DNA from: Firmicutes bacterium UBA3941 | GTDB lineage: Bacteria; Bacillota; Clostridia; Caldicoprobacterales; UBA3941 | Length of the DNA: 55,538 bases | Direction: 5' to 3' | Assembly (NCBI GenBank): GCA_002385665.1 | Contig: DGDX01000122.1 | Span: 2,346 to 57,883, forward strand | In this document: piece by piece, positions 24,831 to 33,147 of the stretch | Position numbering within the stretch: the first letter of the stretch is position 1 | Layout of the letters: each line of letters begins with the position of its first letter | Translations under genes and position numbers: made by a program | The notes under the pieces: generated by a model | Seen by the model: the letters and a program-made list of their open reading frames with translations, nothing else | Told to the model about the DNA's origin: nothing | The model's database searches: none

Positions 24831-27419
24831 TTATTTTGCGTCATACCAATTGGATCCTACCCCAATATCCACAACCAAGGGTACGGATAACTTCATAGCG
24901 TTTTCCATTTTGTCCCGAAGTATTTCCTTTACCTCATCCAATTCAGGCTTATAAGTATCAACAATCAATTCATCATGCACCTGGAGTACCAGCTTAGATC
25001 TAAGGCCTCGGGTTTTTAGTTCATAATAAACATCATTCATGGCTTTTTTGATAATATCCGCCGCCGTCCCTTGGATAGGTGTATTCATGGCAACCCTTTC
25101 ACCAAAGGAACGAGTGTTGAAGTTTCTCGATGACAATTCCGGAAGATTCCGCCTTCTTCCCATGAGGGTTTTAATATAACCCTGTTCCTTCCCTTCTTCA
25201 ACTACCCTATCCATGTACTCCTTTATGCCAGGATGCCTTTTTAGATAATTCTCTATATACAAGCGAGCTTTATTTCTTGGTATTCCTAAATTTCTGGCCA
25301 GGCCAAAGTCACTTATTCCATAGATTATACCAAAATTCACTGCCTTTGCGTCATTACGCTGTTCCGGCGTTACCTCCTCCAAGGGTATGCCCAGTACTTC
25401 AGAAGCTGTTCTACGATGTATATCCTGGTTGTTTTCAAATGCATGGATGAAAGTAGGATCCTTCGATATATGGGCTAATACTCGCAGCTCTATCTGTGAA
25501 TAGTCTGCATCCAATAGAACATGGTCTTCATCGCTGGCTACAAAGACCTTTCTTATCCTTCTACCCATCTCCATACGTACAGGAATATTTTGAAGGTTCG
25601 GTTCAGTACTGCTAATCCTACCTGTAGCAGTTATTGTTTGATTGAAGCTTGAATGAATTCTTCCGTCCCGGGGATCAATCACGCTTAAAAGTCCATCTAT
25701 ATAGGTAGATTTTAACTTCATTACTTGCCGGTATTCAATTATTTTCTCAATAATTACATGCTGATCCCTTAACTGTTCCAAGACCTCAATATTGGTGGAA
25801 TAACCGGTTTTTGTCCTTCTGACTACGGGCAATCCCAGCTTCTCAAATAGTATCTCACCTAATTGCTTAGGTGAATTTATATTAAACTCTTGGCCTGCTA
25901 TTTCATATATTTCTTTGGTCAGGTCTTCCAAGATGGCGGTAAACTCCACATCCAACTCCCTTAAGATTGCCTCGTTTACCTTGAAACCCGTTATCTCCAT
26001 ATCGGCCAGCACCTGAATCAATGGGTGTTCTACTTCCTTATAGAGCTTTTCCATACCTGTTTCTCTTAGCCTTTCCTTAAAGTCATCAGCCAACAAGAGT
26101 AGATCTGCGGCGTCCACAATGTCCACTTCTATACCCAGATACTCATAAAGTAAATACCTAATATCATACCTGGTATGGGTGGGATCCAATAGATATGCCG
26201 CTATATAGGTATCAAATAAAAGATTGCTTATCTCTATTCCCAGTTTAGAAGCCTCTAGCAATAGTTTCTTGCCATCATGAACAATTTTTCCAACCCCTTG
26301 AGCCTTTAAAATGGGCTCTAAACCTTTTAGCACATCGTAATAGTCCAACCCGTCATCTAACATGTCCCGGAATAATTTGATGTGATAAACCTGGTTCTTA
26401 TCCCAGGAGAAGGTTATGGCACTATCGTCAAAGATCAGGCCGATTCTTTCCTTCACTAAACCTTGTTTTACATAGTTAGAAAGCTGATCTAAGCCTTTTA
26501 CTTCTATGGTTTCCTTTGATCTCTCCAAGATCTTTGATGAGCGACCATCATCGTCAAAATCCAACTTACTTATGATGCTTTTGAATTCCAGCTCCTCTAA
26601 TATATCTCTCAACTCCGGAGATTTGGGGATTTTGTAACTACAGTCTTTTAAATTAAAATCAATAGGCACATCCTTTATAATGGTAGCTAATTCCCTACTA
26701 AGGAAAGCTTGCTCCCTATATAAGTTTAAATTTTCTCTTAATCTTTTTCCGGAAATTTGATCAATGTTATCGTAAACATGCTCCAAAGTAGAATATTGGC
26801 TTAAAAGCTTCAAAGCAGTTTTTTCTCCTACCCCGGGAACCCCAGGAATATTGTCCGAGCTATCTCCCATAAGAGCCTTAAGATCTATAATCTGATCAGG
26901 TCTTAATCCATAGACCTTTTCCACTTCCTCGGGATCAAAAATCTGCATATCCGTGGTGCCCCGACGGTTTAGTAAGACAGTAACGTCTTGGGATACCAAC
27001 TGCAGCGCATCCCTGTCTCCGGTAACCAATAATGCATGAAAATCGTGATTCTTTGCCAAGTTGGAGAAAGTACCCAAAATATCATCCGCCTCATAGCCTT
27101 CCATTTCATAAATGGCTATATTCATGGCCCTTAACAAAGTCTTCAATAATTGAAATTGTGGTAACAACTCTTCGGGGGTTTTTTGCCGGTTGGCCTTGTA
27201 GTCAGCGTATATTTCGTGTCTAAAGGTAGGCCCTTTTAAGTCAAAAGCTACCCCTATATAATCCGGCTGATATTGATCTACTAAATTAAATAACATATTG
27301 GTAAAGCCAAATACCGCATTGGTATAGACGCCTTTACTGGTGGTTAAAACTCGAATACCATAAAAGGCCCTATACATCAAACTATTACCGTCTATAATAA
27401 TCACTTTCTTCTTATCCAC
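24831..27419 (-). CDS. polA: DNA polymerase I
   Basis: The 862-residue enzyme has an N-terminal 5'-3' exonuclease (DGNSLMYRAFYG, GDRDALQLV, GDSSDNIPGVPGVGEKTA), a central 3'-5' exonuclease-like domain and a C-terminal family-A polymerase (DADYSQIELRVLAHIS, RNDAKAVNFGIIYGIS, QVHDELIVD). The central domain lacks the usual DxE metal ligands (GLIFDDSAITF in that place), so proofreading is probably absent, as in Bacillus-type Pol I. The start is GTG at 27419 with GAGAGGG nine bases upstream. It serves replication and excision repair. Confidence 0.96.
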   Translation of the reverse strand: MDKKKVIIIDGNSLMYRAFYGIRVLTTSKGVYTNAVFGFTNMLFNLVDQYQPDYIGVAFDLKGPTFRHEIYADYKANRQKTPEELLPQFQLLKTLLRAMNIAIYEMEGYEADDILGTFSNLAKNHDFHALLVTGDRDALQLVSQDVTVLLNRRGTTDMQIFDPEEVEKVYGLRPDQIIDLKALMGDSSDNIPGVPGVGEKTALKLLSQYSTLEHVYDNIDQISGKRLRENLNLYREQAFLSRELATIIKDVPIDFNLKDCSYKIPKSPELRDILEELEFKSIISKLDFDDDGRSSKILERSKETIEVKGLDQLSNYVKQGLVKERIGLIFDDSAITFSWDKNQVYHIKLFRDMLDDGLDYYDVLKGLEPILKAQGVGKIVHDGKKLLLEASKLGIEISNLLFDTYIAAYLLDPTHTRYDIRYLLYEYLGIEVDIVDAADLLLLADDFKERLRETGMEKLYKEVEHPLIQVLADMEITGFKVNEAILRELDVEFTAILEDLTKEIYEIAGQEFNINSPKQLGEILFEKLGLPVVRRTKTGYSTNIEVLEQLRDQHVIIEKIIEYRQVMKLKSTYIDGLLSVIDPRDGRIHSSFNQTITATGRISSTEPNLQNIPVRMEMGRRIRKVFVASDEDHVLLDADYSQIELRVLAHISKDPTFIHAFENNQDIHRRTASEVLGIPLEEVTPEQRNDAKAVNFGIIYGISDFGLARNLGIPRNKARLYIENYLKRHPGIKEYMDRVVEEGKEQGYIKTLMGRRRNLPELSSRNFNTRSFGERVAMNTPIQGTAADIIKKAMNDVYYELKTRGLRSKLVLQVHDELIVDTYKPELDEVKEILRDKMENAMKLSVPLVVDIGVGSNWYDAK

Positions 27420-27596
27420 CGATCAAATCCCTCTCACCATAATCATTTTCCATAATATACCTATGGCCCTTCCGTATGACTTCCTTACAGAAAATGCCCC
27501 AGGTTAGATACCATACTGTTTACACTTTGATTCTATCATACCACGCTTTTCTTTCCAATCACAGTATTTTACCAAAATTTGAGCAGTGCATCTTTG

Positions 27597-27633
27597 TTAC
27601 AAATGTGTTAAGATATATTACAAATGATATACA
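27597..27633 (+). promoter_or_regulatory. Phased direct repeats, possible regulator (PhoP-like) site
   Basis: TTACAAATG occurs exactly at 27597 and 27618, with TTAAGA between them at 27608 and TATACA at 27628, giving a spacing of about 10-11 bases. This resembles the phased TT-rich hexamers bound by PhoP-type response regulators, but the match is loose. It lies in the 372-base divergent gap between polA and the CAP gene. Confidence 0.3.
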
Positions 27634-27791
27634 GGTTTGTGACGAGATGGTAAGATGTTCCTCTCTTTAATAAGTGATAAGTTCCTATTAGGCAGCAATA
27701 GACTTCGGGTAATATTAACACATCTCGTTGAAACTTGTGTACTGTAATTACTTCATAATATTTTAACAAATTTTTATCAGGGGGTTAAATC

Positions 27792-28649
27792 ATGAAAAAG
27801 TCCTTAGTAGCCTTTATACTAACCTTAACACTAATTCTAGGTGTACTATCAGCACCCGCTATGGCATTTTACGGCGATGATTGGAACCAAGGCAATAATA
27901 CGAAAAATTACATTCATACAGGAATTAGGCATAGGGTGATTTCAGTATCCCATAGGGATATTAGCGAAATTCTGCTTAAGTTTAACAATTGGTATTCTAA
28001 CTTCCCTAACTGGTATGCTAACCTTTCTAATAAGGCGTATCAGCCCAAACCTGAAGTAAATACACCGGCACCTCAACCTGAAACAAAACCCGAAGTGCCT
28101 GCTCCCCAACCTGAAACAAAGCCGGAGCAACCAGCTCCTACGCCTGAAAATGAACCAAAACCTGTTGAAAAGCCTGAACTACCCGCTCCATCACCACAAC
28201 CTGAAGTTAAGCCCGAGAAACCTGCTCCGGAGCAGAAACCGGATCCCACTCCAGTACCACAGGGTATAGGAGGTCAACAAGGTCAGATGCTTGATATGGT
28301 CAATCAGGAGAGGATAAAGGCGGGTCTAAAACCCCTGACATGGGATGCCGACCTGGCCAATGTGGCCCAGGTTAAAGCCAAAGATATGAGCGACAACAAC
28401 TATTTCGATCATAACTCGCCCACCTATGGCAGCCCCTTTGAAATGATGAAAAAGTTTGGCATCTCCTACAGGGCTGCAGGGGAAAACCTGGCAGGATCCA
28501 GCAGTGTAGAAAGAGCCCACGTTGGCCTTATGAACTCTGAAGGACACAGAAAAAATATTCTAAATCCCAACTTTACACATATGGGAATCGGGGTCGAAAA
28601 GAGCACCAGATATGGATATATATATGTCCAGATGTTCATAGGTAAATAA
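27792..28649 (+). CDS. Secreted CAP/SCP-domain protein (YkwD-like) with proline-rich linker
   Basis: A cleavable signal peptide ending near APAMA (about residue 25) is followed by a short aromatic-rich segment, a linker at about residues 85-160 made of P/E/K/Q repeats (PAPQPETKPE units), and a C-terminal CAP domain of about 125 residues. The CAP domain has the motif blocks MLDMVNQERIKAGL, WDADLANVAQVKAKDM, NYFDHNSPTYGSPFEMM, AAGENLAGS and GHRKNILNPNFTHMGIG. Such proteins are exported in many clostridia and Bacillus spores or vegetative cells, with unknown molecular role. AGGGGG precedes the ATG. Confidence 0.92.
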   Translation: MKKSLVAFILTLTLILGVLSAPAMAFYGDDWNQGNNTKNYIHTGIRHRVISVSHRDISEILLKFNNWYSNFPNWYANLSNKAYQPKPEVNTPAPQPETKPEVPAPQPETKPEQPAPTPENEPKPVEKPELPAPSPQPEVKPEKPAPEQKPDPTPVPQGIGGQQGQMLDMVNQERIKAGLKPLTWDADLANVAQVKAKDMSDNNYFDHNSPTYGSPFEMMKKFGISYRAAGENLAGSSSVERAHVGLMNSEGHRKNILNPNFTHMGIGVEKSTRYGYIYVQMFIGK

Positions 28650-28707
28650 TTAGTCCAAGCCAATAAATATAAGACAATTTCACATGTAAATAATAAATTC
28701 TATATTA

Positions 28708-28736
28708 ATGGCGATGATTCTCCTTATCATCGCCAT
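28708..28736. terminator. Hairpin terminator between CAP and SIMPL genes
   Basis: Perfect 11-bp arms ATGGCGATGAT and ATCATCGCCAT with a 7-base loop lie between convergent genes. The plus side is followed by TTGCGTTTTC and the minus side by TAATATAG, so it may act in both directions, with modest U-tracts. Confidence 0.6.
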
Positions 28737-28809
28737 TTGCGTTTTCTTGCACTTAAATCCAATTAGCAGCACAACTTAATCCAACCTTTTGTAGTCATAA
28801 ACCTTTTCA

Positions 28810-29589
28810 CTATCTTACCCCATATACTATGGTTACATGAGCTTCAATTTCCAGTTGACCTGCAGCTATGGGTACTCTCCCGTCGCCGTCCATCTCATAT
28901 TCTACTGAGTACCTGCCATCCATACTGCTAGGATATATCTCCCTGGGAGGATTGCCCTCATAGATAGCCAAAGGTTTATGAATGGTCACACCCGCTTTAT
29001 TTGCCATTACTTCGGCTTTGCTCTTCGCCTCATCAATTGCTTTTTCCAGCGCTTGTTCGTAGATGGCATCGGTATTCAATATACCAAAGCTTATTCCATG
29101 GGACCTGTTGGCCCCTTCTTTAGAGATTGCATCCAATACATCGCCTACTGAATCAATTCTGCGAACGGTAATCCTAAGCATATTCTCAACTTCATAACCC
29201 TCCAAATTCTCCCTGTTATTACTATAGTGATATCTTGGCCAAATGCTATAAGTCGATGTTTGGATATCCTTTTCTTCGATATTTAAGGAACTTAGTTTTG
29301 TCATGATTGTATTCATTATGGCCTTGTTCTCATCCTGGGCCTTCTTAGCGTCCTTATCTAGCGTCCTGACCCCCACCTCCAGATAAGCAACATCAGGCTT
29401 TACGCTAATCTTTCCTGTTCCCGTTACTGTCAAGGTATTGTTTCTCACCTTATCGCCAGCCCTTTCAATATTTAGATTGGCATCGGAACCTATAGCCCCC
29501 CTGGCAGCTATTATACCTGTAATGGCAACTGCACTAATCACAAGGAATACCCCTACCAGCATGTAGATTAACTTCCTATTGTCCATCAT
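28810..29589 (-). CDS. SIMPL domain (DUF541) protein, membrane-anchored
   Basis: An N-terminal hydrophobic segment (LIYMLVGVFLVISAVAITGI) anchors or exports a DUF541/SIMPL domain, which shows LTVTGTGKISVKPDVAYLEVGV and the terminal VEIEAHVTIVYG-like strand pattern. SIMPL proteins are extracytoplasmic, often oligomeric, and poorly understood. Three consecutive ATG codons follow GGAGG; the one at 29589 has the best spacing. The gene start lies upstream of the end of the DUF4349 gene (overlap of about 14 bases), so the two are coupled. Confidence 0.85.
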   Translation of the reverse strand: MMDNRKLIYMLVGVFLVISAVAITGIIAARGAIGSDANLNIERAGDKVRNNTLTVTGTGKISVKPDVAYLEVGVRTLDKDAKKAQDENKAIMNTIMTKLSSLNIEEKDIQTSTYSIWPRYHYSNNRENLEGYEVENMLRITVRRIDSVGDVLDAISKEGANRSHGISFGILNTDAIYEQALEKAIDEAKSKAEVMANKAGVTIHKPLAIYEGNPPREIYPSSMDGRYSVEYEMDGDGRVPIAAGQLEIEAHVTIVYGVR

Positions 29590-30859
29590 CATGATCCTCC
29601 GTTCCTTTTTTGGCCCGCCTAGCAACAAGTTTTACTCCAAGTAACCATATTACCCAACCGATGGGAATCAGCAAAATCAGATATGGTAAGGCTCCCACTA
29701 GGAAAATGATTAGATTCTCTAAAAACATTCCAATGCCGGTTAGGGAATTTTTAAATGCCCGGACTATCCGTTCACCTAAAGTATCAGGGTCCGGTTCCGT
29801 AACCTTTATCTCCTTAACCTCATATACATCCACATGGATCCGCGAGAAATTGACCATTTGCTCCAGCCTTTTCAACGTACCCGTATAGTTCTCAATTTCA
29901 TACCTGACCCTGGATAGCTCACTCTCCAATTCTATAATATCCTGTAATCTTTCTGCCTTCTCAAGTATACTGAGAAGCCTCTCTTCTTGGATTTTAAGGG
30001 ATTTTACCCTGGCCTGGGTGTCAAGATACTGTCCCGTAACGTTTTCTCCGTGAATCTCCTTGGTTATTAGGTTTCCCAGTTCTCCTACTTCATTATTAAA
30101 CTGCTCAAACTTATTGCTGGGAATTCTAATCTCATAATTGGCTCGCCTTGGGGTGAAACTGCCCTTTGATTCTCTGGATACTCCCTGTATATTGGAGGAT
30201 TCAATATACCCGCCCAAAACTTTTACTTTTCCCTCCAGATTTCTGATAAAGACATCAAATTCCAGGGTTTCAACGCCCAGGTAAGCCGATTTGATGATCA
30301 TTCCTTGGGTATTATCTGCAAATTCTTTACCCGTATCATAGGCTATATCGCCATCACCGCTACTCCATCCCGCATTACCCTCCGGCTCAACTTCGCCCAC
30401 CTCCATGCTGGGCATTTCCATATACTCTTCCCGGCTATCAGTATATCTGTCTGCACTTGGAGCGGCCGGCTCTACTCCAACACTGCTCTGTGTCTGATCA
30501 TAAGCCGGGCTTTGAGACTTCATACTTCCTAATCCCAGAGCATTTATCATACTTATACCTACTATTGCGATCACCAATACTGAAGCCAATCCTATGAATA
30601 CTGATATCCTGCGCTTCCTTCCTGACAATTTCAACTCCCCCTCGCCATACAGCTTTCTTCGTAAACCATCATAAAAACTCACTGGTACCCTTTCAGTACC
30701 TAATTCACTGCAATGGTCTCTAATTTCCACTATGTCCCTATAGTAATCTCTGCAAGTAGGACACCGGTTTAGATGGGCCTTTACTTTTTTCATATCCCGT
30801 TCGTCCAGTTGGTGGTCAATATACAATGATATCTTATATCTTATTCTACTACAGCCCAT
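29576..30859 (-). CDS. Zinc-finger (zf-HC2) membrane protein with DUF4349 domain
   Basis: The N-terminus has an anti-sigma-factor-type zinc motif, with His29, Cys33 and Cys36 (HLNRCPTC) after an early Cys3. A membrane helix follows at about residues 85-105 (ISVFIGLASVLVIAIVGISMI), then an extracytoplasmic acidic/Ser-rich segment and a DUF4349 region with a coiled coil (residues about 180-370), and a last helix near residue 400. The layout is an anti-sigma-like sensor, but no sigma factor gene is adjacent. ATG 30859 has AAGGAGG eight bases upstream. Confidence 0.82.
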   Translation of the reverse strand: MGCSRIRYKISLYIDHQLDERDMKKVKAHLNRCPTCRDYYRDIVEIRDHCSELGTERVPVSFYDGLRRKLYGEGELKLSGRKRRISVFIGLASVLVIAIVGISMINALGLGSMKSQSPAYDQTQSSVGVEPAAPSADRYTDSREEYMEMPSMEVGEVEPEGNAGWSSGDGDIAYDTGKEFADNTQGMIIKSAYLGVETLEFDVFIRNLEGKVKVLGGYIESSNIQGVSRESKGSFTPRRANYEIRIPSNKFEQFNNEVGELGNLITKEIHGENVTGQYLDTQARVKSLKIQEERLLSILEKAERLQDIIELESELSRVRYEIENYTGTLKRLEQMVNFSRIHVDVYEVKEIKVTEPDPDTLGERIVRAFKNSLTGIGMFLENLIIFLVGALPYLILLIPIGWVIWLLGVKLVARRAKKGTEDHDDGQ

Positions 30860-30920
30860 CCCTAGTCCCTCCTTGTATTTCATTTCTATACATACTGACG
30901 CGATTAGTGATAAAAAGTTG

Positions 30921-30947
30921 CAAAAAAACCTGTCTGGCTCAGACAGG
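30921..30947 (-). terminator. Terminator of the YdjM-like gene
   Basis: On the minus strand CCTGTCTG and CAGACAGG flank a 3-base loop and are followed by TTTTTTTGC. The stop codon of the 30939 gene lies at the loop. Confidence 0.88.
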
Positions 30948-31883
30948 AATTTTTATTTCTCTTTGTTTGCTGTAGGGCTGAAATGCAGAATAGATGAGTT
31001 CTAATTGTGAGTTAAATAATGCGGTAGCATGGTGGAGATAGCTCCCCTTTACATAATACCTTAGATCTGTGATAATAGCCTTGTGGTTCTTTCCATCACT
31101 AATCCAATCTATATGATAATGAGGGGAGAACTCTTTAAAAAATCTACCTATTTTGGTATCCATCACCAGATTTTCCAGTCCCGCGCTGCTACGTTTTAAG
31201 CGATCTCTTATCTCTATATCGCTTCTTAAGATATTTACACGCCCAGTTATGATCTCTTCATTCCTGTACAGGATGAAGTCCCATTTGAAAAGTCGTAGCA
31301 TAGAGGGCATGACAGCTATCTCCTGCCCTGCTTCTCTCCCAAAATAGTAAACCAAGTTCTTATATACACTTCTCTTCAGCACCCACCTAAATAAAAGATA
31401 CAGCGCGAAGAATACTATACTAGCCGCTATCCGTCCCCTATTAGCTCCTCCGGAAAAAGAAATCACGCCGGCCGAAATAAGCAGAGCAGGATCAAAAATC
31501 AATAGCAATCCTGATTCAATTTTTTTACGGCTAAAAGGCCATAAAATTTTTGCTCCATAGGAGTTGAATATATCTAAGCCTATATGCAACATATAGGCAC
31601 CAAAGGTCCAGATAAAGATACTCCAAAATGAAAAATCATGAAATAGTACCCGAAGAACTCCGGAAATAATCAAAGATATTATTGTTCCCACAGTTATTGA
31701 ATGGGATGGACCCCTATGATGCTTTAAATAGGTATAGTCCCCCTTTAGTTGATAGATTATATCACCGTCGGGTATTATAGAACCTATAATACTGCCTATA
31801 GCCAATGGGTTATCTATTATACCAGGTGCCCCGGTTAAACTACCAAGGGCTAAACCAACAACCCCATGTGTAATCAAATCCAT
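30939..31883 (-). CDS. YdjM-like membrane-bound metal-dependent hydrolase
   Basis: The 314-residue product has the family features of YdjM/COG1988: an N-terminal MDLITHGVVGLALG with histidine, PDGDIIY, HHRGPSHSI and HIGLDIFNSYG, whose His/Asp residues are presumed metal ligands within a membrane-embedded hydrolase fold. Several helices cover residues about 1-170; the remaining 140 residues are soluble. Relatives are induced by DNA damage in some bacteria, but the substrate is unknown. GAAGGTG precedes ATG 31883. Confidence 0.85.
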   Translation of the reverse strand: MDLITHGVVGLALGSLTGAPGIIDNPLAIGSIIGSIIPDGDIIYQLKGDYTYLKHHRGPSHSITVGTIISLIISGVLRVLFHDFSFWSIFIWTFGAYMLHIGLDIFNSYGAKILWPFSRKKIESGLLLIFDPALLISAGVISFSGGANRGRIAASIVFFALYLLFRWVLKRSVYKNLVYYFGREAGQEIAVMPSMLRLFKWDFILYRNEEIITGRVNILRSDIEIRDRLKRSSAGLENLVMDTKIGRFFKEFSPHYHIDWISDGKNHKAIITDLRYYVKGSYLHHATALFNSQLELIYSAFQPYSKQREIKIPV

Positions 31884-32021
31884 GTAATCACCTTCTAGTT
31901 TACATAAAATATCTTAACAGACATAGCAAGATTATAACATGGATTTGTAGGCACAAGCAATACATTAGTTTCTGTAAAATGATTAACATGACAGTGTTAT
32001 ATTGTTGTCCTAAATAAATAG

Positions 32022-32050
32022 TTGCATTTCTTCATCAATTATGCTAATAT
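32022..32050 (+). promoter_or_regulatory. Putative promoter of tRNA-Leu(CAA)
   Basis: TTGCAT and TAATAT are separated by 17 bases and end 29 bases before the tRNA. Confidence 0.5.
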
Positions 32051-32079
32051 ATTTTTACAGTCTTATGAGATAAATACTT

Positions 32080-32166
32080 GCCCGAGTGATGGAATTGGCA
32101 GACGTGCGGGACTCAAAATCCCGTGGTAGCAATACCGTGTCGGTTCGAATCCGACCTTGGGCACCA
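32080..32166 (+). tRNA. tRNA-Leu (anticodon CAA)
   Basis: The 87-base class II tRNA has acceptor arms GCCCGAG and CTTGGGC (one G-U), discriminator A and an encoded CCA. The anticodon loop CTCAAAA gives CAA, reading UUG. The long variable arm (TGGTAGCAATACCG region) and GGTTCGAATCC T-arm confirm tRNA-Leu. Confidence 0.95.
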
Positions 32167-32170
32167 AAAT

Positions 32171-32207
32171 AAAAATCCTATAGGCTCAATGAGCTTATAG
32201 GATTTTT
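32171..32207. terminator. Bidirectional terminator after tRNA-Leu(CAA)
   Basis: Twelve-bp arms AAAAATCCTATA and TATAGGATTTTT with an inner GCTC/GAGC stem give U-tracts on both strands. It serves the tRNA on plus and the 32220 gene on minus. Confidence 0.85.
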
Positions 32208-32219
32208 CCTTACTTGGTT

Positions 32220-32942
32220 TTATTCTTCTACCTCATCTTCCTGTCCAAGCAACCTGGGTCTGGGAGATGGCCTAGGATCGAGTGGCATATCCTCTATTTG
32301 TGGCGGGAATAGAGGCAGCCTGAAGAACTCATCGCATACATTGGCAGCAAATTCTTCACAGGGAGGTATCTCACAGAAACCGAATGCAGGTATTAATAGT
32401 TCGACCTTTGCGATAATCTTGAGTATGATGGTTATACATACATCTAGATCGAATCTAAATGCATCGCCAGGTATAAACATTCCTGAAACGCATATCGCAT
32501 TTACAACACTTTCCAGCTGGAAAGGTATGACGGATTCATCCGGCACAAACATTATTACATCTTTAGGTATAGTTATAACGGCCTTTCCGACCCCCTGTTT
32601 TCTCCTGGCATCCTCAAACACAACTTCGATGGGTATCTCGACTTTGGTTCTTACCCTGGCAAAGTTTGGTCTATCTTCTAGCCTTTGAATTATAGTTCCT
32701 ACCAGCTTACCCGTGACTGAAGTACTTCTGCAGCTAACTAAGGTTAGGGGTGGCTCAAACCCAGATCCTTTTACATGGGTAAGATTGACCCTGACATTCT
32801 CCAAAACTTCCTGTTGCAGGCAAGCATCGTAAACTTTATTGACTTGAATACAAACCCGTTCTTTTATCCTCTTTAACCCATCGAAACCAATTAGCGAAGG
32901 ACAGCGTTCATTCCCTTGATTTTGCTGAGAATAAAAAGACAT
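32220..32942 (-). CDS. Uncharacterised clostridial protein, possibly spore-associated
   Basis: The 240-residue product has no signal peptide or membrane helix that stands out. It has an N-terminal KERVCIQVNKVYDACLQQE segment, scattered cysteines (including CEIPPCEEF near the C-terminus), beta-rich middle segments (VRTKVEIPIEVVFED) and a proline-rich acidic tail. The VYDACLQQE-type motif recalls cysteine-containing proteins of clostridial spore coats or exosporium, but I cannot prove the family. GAGGGGG precedes ATG 32942. It is divergent from the beta-propeller-like gene. Confidence 0.6.
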   Translation of the reverse strand: MSFYSQQNQGNERCPSLIGFDGLKRIKERVCIQVNKVYDACLQQEVLENVRVNLTHVKGSGFEPPLTLVSCRSTSVTGKLVGTIIQRLEDRPNFARVRTKVEIPIEVVFEDARRKQGVGKAVITIPKDVIMFVPDESVIPFQLESVVNAICVSGMFIPGDAFRFDLDVCITIILKIIAKVELLIPAFGFCEIPPCEEFAANVCDEFFRLPLFPPQIEDMPLDPRPSPRPRLLGQEDEVEE

Positions 32943-32988
32943 CTTATAACCCCCTCAATAAGTGGTCTCATATATTAGAGCATGTGCG

Positions 32989-33016
32989 CTCCTTATATTG
33001 CATAGTATGTAAGGAG
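32989..33016. promoter_or_regulatory. Inverted repeat in the divergent promoter region
   Basis: CTCCTTA and TAAGGAG are inverted 7-bp arms separated by 14 AT-rich bases, midway between divergent genes. The right arm also forms an AAGGAGG ribosome site nine bases ahead of a ten-codon frame (GTG 33027 to TGA 33059), which may be a leader peptide. Confidence 0.3.
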
Positions 33017-33147
33017 GGCAACTTTTGTGAATAGGGAAGTTTCAAAAATAATGCTTTGATAATACCAAGACGCATTGAGTGTATGGACCTTGATATTAAA
33101 TGAAGGTCAGTTCCGACTCGTGCTGGAATTCTAAGGGGGTTACCGTT

